Source: Jaltomata sinuosa | Lineage: Eukaryota > Streptophyta > Magnoliopsida > Solanales > Solanaceae | Reading direction: 5' to 3' | Assembly: GCA_003996215.1 (NCBI GenBank) | Contig: QJPP01005287.1 | Coordinates: forward strand, 34,864 to 98,863 | Length of the DNA stretch: 64,000 bases | In this document: piece by piece, positions 23,461 to 33,682 of the stretch | Layout: each line of letters begins with the position of its first letter | How positions within the stretch are numbered: position 1 is the stretch's first letter | Made by a program: the position numbers and the translations under genes | The notes under the pieces: generated by a model | Database searches by the model: none | Told to the model about the DNA's origin: nothing | Seen by the model: only the letters and a program-made list of their open reading frames with translations

Positions 23461-26200
23461 GTTACCTTTGGCTTGTGATAGTCCTATTCGTATGGAGATT
23501 CTTTCCCTTCTCTCATTTATTTGCTTATATACCTACATGCTACTTGTTTAAGTTGTTGGACTACTTAAATTGTAGTATTTTTGCGTTGTTTTCTGGGTAG
23601 ATTATTCCTTAGTAGTGGATAGGGTGAGTTATCCTTGATAGGTATTTACCCGGAATTGAAGCTCATGGGTAGTTCTTGTTAGTCTCCTTTCTGGTTGGGT
23701 TTTTTCATCTTCCATTATGGCTCTAGAATTGTGTTAAGTCTTCCTTGTTGAGCGTTCCTAGATAGTTTTTGCCTAGGTGGTTGTCTAGCATTTTCTAGAA
23801 GTTCTTGTGCTAGTTTGGTGTTACCGGTGGTTGTGCCAAAGTTTGATCTTTGTCTTAAGTTAAGAGGTGTTGGTTGCCAGCGTGCATTGATCGGTTTGGT
23901 TTTCTCGAGTGCTTAGAATCAACCCTCTTCATTTGGTTGGTTTAGAAGGTTGGAAGGCTTGTGGTTCATTCCCCTAGTCTCCCTCAGTTTCTTTCTCGGT
24001 TGGGTTGTCTTAGTGTTTCTCTGGTTCTAGTAGGACTAAATTTTGATAGTAGACCTCTGGTTGAGATGTTAATTTAGTATCGTGATTGAGTTTTAGCTTT
24101 AGCATTTTCGACTAAGGGCTGATCGTAGCCTCGTGGTTGAGTTGTATTCATAGCATTATGGGTGAGTCGGGCATCTGGTCCATTCTTCTCTTGCCCTGTT
24201 AAGTTTTGACAATGTAAGTATGAGAGCTAAGGAAATGGCTCCAGATTTGATTTGAGTAGGAGTTCGTAGGGTTCGATATATGCTAAGGAGGGGCTTGTTT
24301 AGTTAGAAAAGGAGGGAGATGACTCCTTGTTCATGCTTATGTGTTCTAGCAGTTGAATGAGGTGACGATGGAGGTTTGCCTTGGGTTGTGTGTTGGTGAT
24401 TTGATTCGACCGTTTATAGATTGCAGTGGTTTTCCTTTGATTGGTTTGAGATTTTAGTAGCAGCTGCGGTTTTGGCAACTTGCATATTCAAGCCTAGTTG
24501 GCTTTGGTTCCTAAGGGTTCATTGGCAGCATATGGGTTTGACAGAGGTGGTGGTTAGTAAATCAGGATTGGGTTTCAAAAAGCATGGGCTAGCAAACTAC
24601 TCTGGATGGTTCGTGGTTATTTCTTTTCAGTTGCATCTTCTTGGGTTGGAAGGCATGGAATTTGGACGACTTAGTTTCCCCATTTCAGTTATGGAGTGGC
24701 ATTTGGCCTTGGACACCTAGTCCTTGGCTAACCTTTGAGTTAGGCTGGACATTCCAGATTCTAGTGGTATTCTAGATGGTATGAGGTTCCTTCTACCATT
24801 GTTAGACTGACTCAGCGTGTGAGTTTGAGATTCAGCAGTGGTGTATGCTATATGTGATTAGGTTGTGCGGGTTGAGGCTAGCAAGGCTATTTTAAGTTCT
24901 AATGGAACTTTGAGATTGATCGTCGTCTTCATTACCGAGAGTTTGAAATGCTTTTTTAGTTGGGTCTTCAAGTGTTGTCTTTTATATGAGGTTCTAGTGT
25001 TGGTTAGACTCGGCCAGTATGGACTAGAAGTCCGGTATGATATATGCTTCAAAATGGTTGTTTGTGTGCAGATGTAGTAGAGCAGTTGATTTGAGCCAAA
25101 GAGGTGAGTTGAAGGTACATGCAAAGATTTTCTTTGCCTACGAGGTGTTTTGACTTGATATTCGTGGTATGGTAGACTCCGTCCCGAGTTGAGAATTTTA
25201 AAGCAATTTCAAATCCGAATGGTGTTCGAGTATTTGGAGTAGCAGCAGTACTTCTTAGAGTTGGGGGCTTAGTGATGCTTACGAGCTTTGTGGTAGGCTT
25301 ACCATAGTCCTTGCAGAGGATTGGTTTTGGTTTGGGTCTGTTGGGCAGTTTGCCTGGTTCATTCGCTTCCAGTTGACTCAGACTCAGCACGGTGCAGCAG
25401 TTGGGTTCGTTCTACAGTTTGGAAGTTTCTCCGTCAACACAGGGTGTTCATTCATGCACTTCCTAACCATGGCGTGCAAAGTTCAGTCAGTTTCAGATGG
25501 TTGGTTCAGCTGGGTTCAGTTATCGAGTTTGATGTAAGCAAAACTGTTTGTTCGTTGGTTGATGGTCAGTCGGGGTAGGTAACTCCAGTTTTCGACGATA
25601 TGCTTTGGGAGTGTTATCTTGGATGGCAAGGGCTAGTAGACTATGGCTTGGTTTATAAAGAGTTTGAGCAAAAAGGAGTGACTCCGTTCGTGGCAGAGTA
25701 CAAGTGGGAACTATGAATCTCCGGTGTGTTATTTGATGCTTCGAGGGTGGTTTGAGTGTTCGACTTACATGAAGCTTCTTGTATGTGGTGCAAGAGGATT
25801 CAGTTCAGAATAAAGGTTTTTACGAATCAGCTTGTTCATGAGTTAGTGTTTTGGTTGTTGGATTTTCTTGTAAACCTGGTTGTGGTTTCTGAGGATTCGA
25901 GTTCTTTGTGTTGGTCATCTTGCTTCTCTTGTTTCAGTGTTGCATCGGTGTTTTTCGGTTGAGATTCTCGAGGTTCAGTTTGGTTCGGCAGATCTTTGGA
26001 ATTTTGGAGTTGAGTTTGGAATCTAGCTTGGCTAGTAAGGAGTTTTAGGCTTGGTTGCATTTGTGGGTTCTATTGGGTGTCGTCCGGTCAAGGAGGTTAC
26101 CTGGGTTATTCGAGAGAGTAGTGCGGGCTTTGTATCCTCTGTTCTTTTAATCTCTAGTCTTTCCTTCTTTCCTGACTTTCGGGGATGAAAGTCTTTTTAG
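23461..26200 (+). pseudogene. Element 4 pol remnant with deleted RT core
   Basis: Patches align with element 3: SLVVDR (protease) near 23610; ATGGCTCC...TTGA near 24235 matching the RT N-terminus; GCAGTTGAATGAGGTGACGA near 24350 matching 16231; VFSFDW near 24430; then a jump to SIAAPLT-like sequence near 24525 (element 3 position about 16800) and from about 24690 to element 3 position 17335. The RT catalytic FIDD box and RNase H are therefore missing. A pre-integrase block is near 24880 and the chromodomain tail near 26090-26140. No usable open frame. Confidence 0.65.
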
Positions 26201-26210
26201 TAGTGGATGA

Positions 26211-29200
26211 TGTAATGAGCCTCCCGGTCATTTATGCATGTTCGCCTTTCTTATACCGTTAGAGCTTACCTGTAGTGGCCCCAAGTCATTTATGGCTTGC
26301 TGAGACCGATAATTCGGTGCCCGGGACGTTGGTTTGGTCTTTTTGGTCGTTCCTTGTTTTAGAGCTTTAAGCTTTTGAAATTGTTGACTTCAGTCAACAT
26401 TCTTGGTGAACATGCTCGGAATCGAATTCCGACATTTTCGTTAGCTCCATAACATGGACTTTGGTCTAAAGGGACCTTTGGTCGGGATCTGGGAGCTTTT
26501 CAGCTTGCAATTCTATCTCGTTCTACGTTTTCAGACTAGTTGGGCTTGTTTGGTTGACTTTGGTCAACATTCAGAGAAGACAGACTCGGATGGAAATTCC
26601 GTCAGCGCTGTTAGCTTCGGAATATCGAGTTTGTGTTAGGTAGTTGGTTGGTTCAGGTCCCGGGTGATTCGGGCTCTTTTCAAATGTTTGGTTGGTGTTA
26701 GCTAGTGTTGACTTGGGTCAACATTCTTCCGAAACTACCTCATATGGAAGTTTCATCGATTCTGTTGAGTCCAAAACGTTGTTTCTAATCTAATAGAACT
26801 ATTGGTTATTGTGTATCGAGTTCCGATTGTGCCCGGAATGCCCCGTAGAAGTTTTTAGCACTGCTGGTTTTTTGTTGCTGGTATGGCTGAAGTTGTTCAT
26901 TGCAATCTCGAAGAAAAACTCTCGCGATCGCGATGAGTTGGCCAGTTTGTTCATCGCGATCTCGAAGGTTTTTCCTCGCGATAGCGATGAACAAATCCCT
27001 GTATGTATATATATCTTCTCCTTCATTTTCTTCACCAAAAATCTATATTTCTCCATTGTTTCTAAGGCTCCAAGCTCCATTATCACTGTGGGATCATATC
27101 TTAGCGTTGGAGTAATCGTTCGTGGTTGATTCCTCGTCGCAAGTTGTAAGTATTCCATCCTTTAATCCCGTAATTTCTTCATTTGATTCCCTCTTTGATT
27201 TCATAATTGGTGGGCTGATTTGAAGCCCCAATTATTATCCGTTTCCTCTCAAATTTTGAGCATGTGCTCCCGGGATGGTAAAAAACACATGTGTATTTTT
27301 TGTTTTCGGTTTCAGGTCACGGGGCCCACGGTCCTATTTTTGACCCGAATTTCAACCCGACTATTATTATAACAATATGGGTATAGTTAGTCTTGTTTTG
27401 ACTTATTGATTATTGTATTGATATTGGTTTCACAATTTGGAGCTTCTCAGAGCAGATCTAGCCTGGACGACGCCGTCCCCGCAGCTATTCATTGGACGAC
27501 AGGTAGGTTATGGCTTTCTCTACCTAGACTCTGCGTATATGGGCTATAAATGCATGAATTAGCATCCTTGGGTGGGTTGTTATAGGTTGGTACCCCAGAC
27601 CTCGTCTGCCTTTTCTGTCCGTTTATTTTGTACGTTGATTGTGGTATTCGTATTAGTATTTTATATTACCCTTGTGGTCCTGTGCGTCCTTGTTTTGACT
27701 CTGGAACATAGATGGTGGGTTATTTGGGAGTGTTTGCGAGTCCCGGACATCGAGAAATGATTTTAGGTTGGTTGTTATCTGATATAGAGATATTAAGCCT
27801 GTGCAGGGCCGGTAAGAATTATTTGTGAATCATTGGGCTAACCTATTGTTTACGAGCATATCATTAATACAAGGGTTTTATGTGTGTTTTACTACGGATT
27901 TGACTTCGGGCCTACTATACGTGGTTTTCTAAACTTGCATGGCCCCGAGGGCCCATTTTTGGTAATATGACTTTGTGAGTATCTTAAAACTGGCTTTTAT
28001 GAAACCTCTTGGAGAAAAGAGGATATTAAAATAATTTGACTACCAGTCTTCACTTATACTAGGCTCGGCTGTGCCAGAGTGCTAGACTTGATTTACTACT
28101 ATTTTAGACCCGGATACGTGTCGGGTACCCTGTTTAGAGATTTTGACACTTGATTAATGATTTAGACCCGAAAACACTCCGGGCACCTTTTACATCAGGT
28201 TTTTACTACTGGTTTTTAGATTGAAAGGAAAAGTACTACTTTTGTGCACTTGTTGATAAGCCCGATGGTCAATTTCGGGTGCCAGATTCATTTTCTTGGG
28301 TTTTACCTTAATGCATTTGTTGATGAGCCAGATGTTAAATTATTGGCGCCCCGATACATTTATTTTGGGTTTACTTTTGTGCATTTGTTGATAAGCTCGA
28401 TGGTCAATTTTAGGCGCCCTAATGCATTTTCTTGGGCTTTACCTTTATGCATTTGTTGATGAGCCAGATGTTAAATTCCTGCACCCCGATACATTTGTTT
28501 CGGGTTTAATTTTGTGCACTTGTTGATAAGCTCGTTGGTTGATTCCAGGTGCCCCGATGCATTTTCTTGGGTTTTACCTTTATGCATTTGTTGATGAGCC
28601 AGATGTTAAATTCCTGGCACTCCGGTGTACCGAATACCATGTTTTTACTTTTATACATTGCACATCACATCATCCTTCATTGCATTTTATTATGTTGGTG
28701 TGTTCTTGGATGGGTTAGTTGTCTGGATTGATTATGTTGTTATCCTAGGGTGGTACTTGTGAGGTGGATTCCTATTTATGCTTACCTTGAAGTTGGATTT
28801 GTAATGTGAATTTCTTATGTGTGTTCGTTCCTTCTTGAGTATGTTAAACTGCTTTTCTTCTTTTCCTTTTTACTTGAGGTTACTGGTATACCGTCATGTT
28901 CTCAACTCTCTCTCCTTATTTACATTGTTGTGAAAGAACTCCAGGTGCGTTCTTCTTTCCTTCACCTGTGATTTTGTGTATAATTGTCTTCTGTGCTTGC
29001 ATTGTGTGCTTATAACTCTTGGTTGTCTATTCTTCGTGCTAGTTCCTTGTGCTTTCTCTATTGCTTCGGTGACTACTTTCTTGCTATCTGCTACTTACTA
29101 TTTTTATATCTTATATGCGCTCAGTCGGCCGATGGTTCCTATTGAGTACCCGTCGTCTTGGTGCTCATACTACACTTCTGCATCTTTCTGGTGCAGATAT

Positions 29201-29617
29201 TAGTTAAGCTATCGCCATTGATCGCGTTGGAGACTCGTGTAGCTTTTGGACATTCGAGACTAGGGTGAGTGCCCTGCGGTCGGGGCTTGACCATATCTCA
29301 TCTTTTGTACTGTTACTCCTTGTATATTCAGAGATAGTTGTACTTATCCTTTTGTTACTTCTAGCACTTGTATTCTATTCAGAAGCTTCTGTACTGTCGA
29401 TACCAAGTCTTGGGATTGGTGTAGTTTTATTTTGTATATATATTTGGGTTATTGCTTCTTCTTTGTCTATCTTTATATTCTACTTCTGCTTATTTCTATT
29501 TATTATGCGTATAGGTTAGGTAGTAGCCTATTACTGATCATTCTGGGCTACGGAAATTGGTTCACCTACTGGGGGGGTTGTAGGTGCCATCATGACCTGA
29601 GAAATTGGGTCGTGACA
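26211..29617 (+). repeat. Element 4 3' LTR (3.41 kb)
   Basis: Starts TGTAATGAGCCTCCCGG after the purine-rich GGGGATGAAAGTC context and ends CGTGACA. It contains the dyad array 26900-26992, TATA at 27007, the 70-bp stretch absent from the 5' LTR and the tandem dimer array at about 28235-28625. Confidence 0.92.
28235..28625 (+). repeat. Dimeric tandem repeat in element 4 3' LTR
   Basis: Three dimers of two alternating monomers of about 68-70 bases, the same as in the 5' LTR. The element 3 LTR has no such array in the corresponding stretch (about 31380-31500), so the array arose or was lost after the two LTR lineages split. Confidence 0.8.
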
Positions 29618-29622
29618 ATTTT
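29618..29622. repeat. Target-site duplication ATTTT, right copy (element 4)
   Basis: Identical to 19160-19164. Removing element 4 plus one copy rejoins the element 3 LTR smoothly (GCGTGG-ATTTT-GGTCTAG). Confidence 0.93.
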
Positions 29623-32600
29623 GGTCTAGATGAACCGTTGGTCGGGGTATGGGAGCTTCTGGTTTGGTTCTGTGTTGATTTTTGTGTTTTCTAGCTAGTT
29701 GAACTTGAAAGTTTGACTTTGGTCAACATTCAGAGAAGATGGCCACGGATGGAAATTCTTATAGCGCTATTAGCTCTGGAATGTCGATTTGGGTCCCGAG
29801 GCTTTTGGACTCGTTTTAGGCCATAGGTTCCATTTTAGAAAAGTTGGCCTAAAGTTGGTTTTTGGGCGTGGCGCCCACTTTTTATCATATCGACCTCCGT
29901 TAGGATTTTTGTTGATTCTGTTGAGTCTGAAATGCCATTTTTAGTCGAATATCTCTATTCATTTGTGTCTGTAGGACCCCGAATGAATGCCGAGGGTCCA
30001 TCCGAGCTTATTAAACTTAGCTGATTTTTGGTGAGTTGTTGTGTCTAGTGGGGTCCACAAATTGCAGACATTTTTCCGCATTTGTGATGATTTTGCGGCA
30101 TTTGCAGAGGTCACTATTTATCTGTGCCTCCGCATTTGCAATAAGAAGTCCTGGATTTGCGGAAATCGCTAGCAGTATATTAAATTCAAGCTTCTTCTCC
30201 ATTTCTTTTTAAATCAAACTTCCACTTTATTTTCTCCACCATTTTTGCTCTAAAAACCTCCATTTCTTCACCTGATCATACCCATAACTTGGAGGATTGA
30301 TTATTTCCGATCCATGCTTGTTCTAGGCTTCTTGAATTGGTAAGTTCCTGTGTTTATTTCCGTTGAATTCCATAAATTTCCCTCTTTAAATTCTTTGGTT
30401 TAGGGGTTGTTTGATCCCTCATTCATGGTCCGTTTCTGCTCAATTTTGGGGCATGAACTCCTGGGAACATGGGGAATATTATGGTATTTTTCGTTTCTGG
30501 CTTCAAGTTGGGAGGTCCATGGGATCGCTTGTGACCCAAATTTGAACTCGGCTATACTTTTAGCAATATGGGTATCGTTAGTCTTGTTTTAACGCGTATT
30601 TTATGTTTATGATAGTTTGATTTCATTTTGGAGTTTCTCAGAGAGGTTTGAGCTTGGACATCATCATTCTAGCAGCTCGTTGGACGACTGGTAGGTTACG
30701 GTTTAACTCTTCTAGAGTTTGCGTATATAGGCTATAATTGTACTTATTAGCATCCTTGGGTTGGGTTTATTAGCTTGGTACCCCAGACCTTATCCGTTTT
30801 TTCATTATCCGTCTTATTTTTACTCCGATGATTGTAGTATTCATTGTAGTTTATAGTACTATCCTTGTGGTCCTGTGTGGCTTTGTATTTAACTCTGGAC
30901 CATAGATGGTGGGTTATTTAGGAATGTACGCGAATCTCGGACATCGATATTAGTTTATAGAACTGGCTATCTGTGTTGTAGAGCGATTGGAGCCTGTGCA
31001 GGGCCGATAGGTTGATTATGAGTCGTTGGGCTACTGTTTGTGATTGAGCGTTCCAGTATCATGCATATAAAAAGCTTTTTCTACATATTTTACTACAGTT
31101 TTCTCTTCGGGCCTACTTTTAATGGATTTCTAAACCTTGCATGGCCTCGGGGGGCCATTTTTGGTAAATATGGTTATAAAAGGTTTGGAACTGATTTTCA
31201 TGGATCTTCTTGGGATAAGAAAGAGTCAAAAGATGATTTTATCACTATTTTTACACTTATACTAGACCCGGTTGATCCGTAGTGCTAGACATGCTTACTA
31301 TTGATCTGAGATGATACCAGACTCGGATGGGCCAAGCATCAGACTTGTTTTACTATTGTTTTAGACCCGGCTATGCCTGGGCACCCTTGATGGGATTTTT
31401 GAGACTTTATCCACTGATTTAAATCCGGATAGACTTTGGACATGCATTTTCAAGGTTTTGGTTACTAGTTTGGATTCAGACACACTCTGGACCTTTATAT
31501 TGAGACTTGAGATTTAGTATGTGGTTGAGGACCTCCATGGACATTGCCAATCCGGACCAGGGTCTACGTGCTGAGTGTGCCAGAGGAGGGGTATACAGTG
31601 TAGTTGAAGTATACGGGCCGTGTTCTTTCATGGATCCTACCTGTTGGGCCCATAGGCACCGGAGGAGGTATATACAGAGTTACTGTTCCACCTGGCTTTC
31701 ACTATTGCATCATATCAATCATTTGTGGGAGATTTCACCCTTGTTCGATGTTTGCTGATTGTACGCTCCAGTAGTATGGGATATCAGAGGGTTTGTCTTC
31801 ACTTGTATGCATTCCTCGAGTGTATGGGCGCCCATTGGGACTGTAGGTAGATTTATTGTTATTTTCTCGCGATATTGATCGTTATTATGGTTACATTCGA
31901 TGATTGGTAATTTAGAGTTGTATTATATACATTGGTTCTCTTGATGGTTATACTTGGGCTATCGGTTGATTATTCTTTACTTGAGAGTGGTATTACTAGC
32001 ATGACTTGGTTATTAGTCATGTTTTCGATCATGATTAGTGTTATTTCCTTTCCTTCCTTTCTTTTTACTTGAGGTTACCGGTATACCGCCTTCTTCTTAA
32101 ATCCTCTTTATATACTATTATTGCAAGGACCCCATGTGCGTTCTTTCTTCTTTTACCTGTGTTATGTGATGTATATTTCTTTTAGCTAGCCTAGTATGTT
32201 ATTTTCTTCTTGTATCCTTCTGTGCTAGCTTCCGTGTACCTATTCGTTGTTTCTGTGACTACTTATTTTTTTCTGCTATATTATTGCTCTTATATCTTAT
32301 ATGCCCCCAGTCGGCCTATGATACCTACTGGGTACCCGTTTCTTAAAAATTGGTGCTCATACTATACTCTGCATTTTTCTGGTGCAGATCTAGTGTGGGG
32401 CATCGCCGCTAATTCGTTGGAGACTCGTGTGGGCAGGTTTTTGGACTATCCGGGGCTGAGGGTGAGCTCCTGACGATCGGTCTTAGCTTTTAGCTCATCT
32501 TTTGTATCTTGTACTCTTTTTGCTATTCAGAGACAGATATGTATATATTCTTTTGGATCCCTTGTACTCTGTATATTTAGTATCGGTTCTTATACTATGA

Positions 32601-32805
32601 TACCAGGTTTTGGGTTTGGTTTAGCTTCCGCTTATGCATACCTGTCGCTTATTTATTTATCTTGTTCCCTTGCATCCGCTTATTTACTGTTCTTCTGCAT
32701 GCTTGTTAGATAGTAGCCGATTACTAACCGTTCTGAGCTACGGAGATTAGTTCGCCTACTGGGGGGTTGTAGGTGCTATCATGACTGAGAAATCGGATCG
32801 TGACA
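29623..32805 (+). repeat. Element 3 3' LTR, second part
   Basis: Continues the LTR begun at 18913 and ends GTGACA at 32805. Upstream of a TATA-like TATATTAAAT (30176-30185) there is a third kind of dyad array (about 30060-30170) built on TCCGCATTTGC / TTTGCGGAAA half-sites. The next bases, GTTAA (32806-32810), are the expected target copy. Confidence 0.88.
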
Positions 32806-33157
32806 GTTAAAGTTATGCTTTTGTATTATAGTAACTTTATTTTACTTGCTTAAGTTTTTTGAATAAATCCTAGTTAATAGTTTGTTAGCCAACTATTCTT
32901 ATTTTATAGTAATTAGTTAGTTACAGATCTAATTCTATGGATATATTTTAGGCTAGGATTATGAAATTGTTTTACCATTTCTTGTTTACTGCAAGTATTA
33001 TAAATGTAGAGCTCAACAAAATTAAAAAGTTCTTTCTGTTGACTGTATAGACAGTATATTTCTACTAGCGCTCCTCTGTTATTTTGCTTAGTTTCTTTTG
33101 TTAAAAACCAACAAACCGGAAGTTGCATCCTTTGTAGCGCATGCAATTAATCAAATA
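32806..33157. other. Intergenic sequence between LTR nest and MITE
   Basis: AT-rich single-copy-looking DNA. I see no credible gene, RNA or repeat in it. Confidence 0.5.
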
Positions 33158-33682
33158 CAGTCAGACCTCTCTATAACTGTCCCTCCTTATAAAGTCATTT
33201 CTCCATAACGGCCTAATATTCTCCAGAGTTGATTTCTCATGTTATATTTTACTTCTCTATAACAACAATGGCATTCATTATAGCAGTACATTCGTGTAAA
33301 ATTACCCCTCTATAACAAATATACTCAAATATTGTGTAATAATATTTTGTAAGAAATATATTATGTATAAAATAAAATATTGAAATATTTATGGTAGTCA
33401 TAGTTAATGTCATGCACACACTAAATTTCAAGTAAAAATATCTAAAAGAGAAAAAAATTGTATTTATATAGTGTCCATCAATTAGGTCATAACTTCACGA
33501 GGAAAAAGGCTATTGATATTTGCTTTTTGTACATTCATACTTTTTCTAATTTTGCATATTTGTGTGTATGACGGCTAAATGAGATCTAAACGTCAAATGT
33601 AACTATACATATATAACAGCACCTTGCTATAGCAAGCATGAAACCTTCAGACAAATATTGTCATTATAGAAAGGTCTGATTG
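33158..33682. mobile_element. Pogo/Emigrant-like MITE (525 bp)
   Basis: Terminal inverted repeats: CAGTCAGACCTCTCTATAAC at the left, and a right end whose reverse complement is CAATCAGACCTTTCTATAAT. Flanked by TA on both sides (33156-33157 and 33683-33684), the target duplication of Tc1/mariner/pogo elements. No transposase frame; the interior is AT-rich and has more CTCTATAAC-type subterminal copies. The CAG...CTCTATAA start is typical of plant pogo-like MITEs (established knowledge). Confidence 0.8.

Larger units (their letters stand above)
19165..29617 (+). mobile_element. Element 4: LTR retrotransposon inserted in the LTR of a relative
   Basis: A complete plus-strand insertion: 5' LTR 19165-22485, primer binding site, about 3.7 kb internal region, 3' LTR 26211-29617, flanked by perfect 5-bp duplications. 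Its LTRs are homologous to those of element 3. The internal region can be aligned by eye in patches to element 3 pol but lacks the RT catalytic core and RNase H, so it is defective. The two LTRs differ at about 18 positions in their first 190 bases, so it is not recent. Confidence 0.92.
14874..32805 (+). mobile_element. Element 3: chromodomain Ty3/gypsy retrotransposon, host of elements 2 and 4
   Basis: The plus-strand remainder of the oldest nested element: the C-terminal part of gag, pol, then a 3' LTR split by element 4 (19165-29617). Its 5' LTR and gag start must lie left of the window beyond elements 2 and 1. It differs from elements 1 and 2 in LTR sequence (TGTAATGACC start) and in protein sequence, but also ends in a chromodomain. 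The joined 3' LTR would be about 3.4 kb. Confidence 0.88.

Noticed and set aside
24421..24720. 99-codon frame resembling a membrane protein
   Set aside because: Lies in the decayed RT/RNase H deletion junction of element 4; patches align to element 3 pol in another frame.
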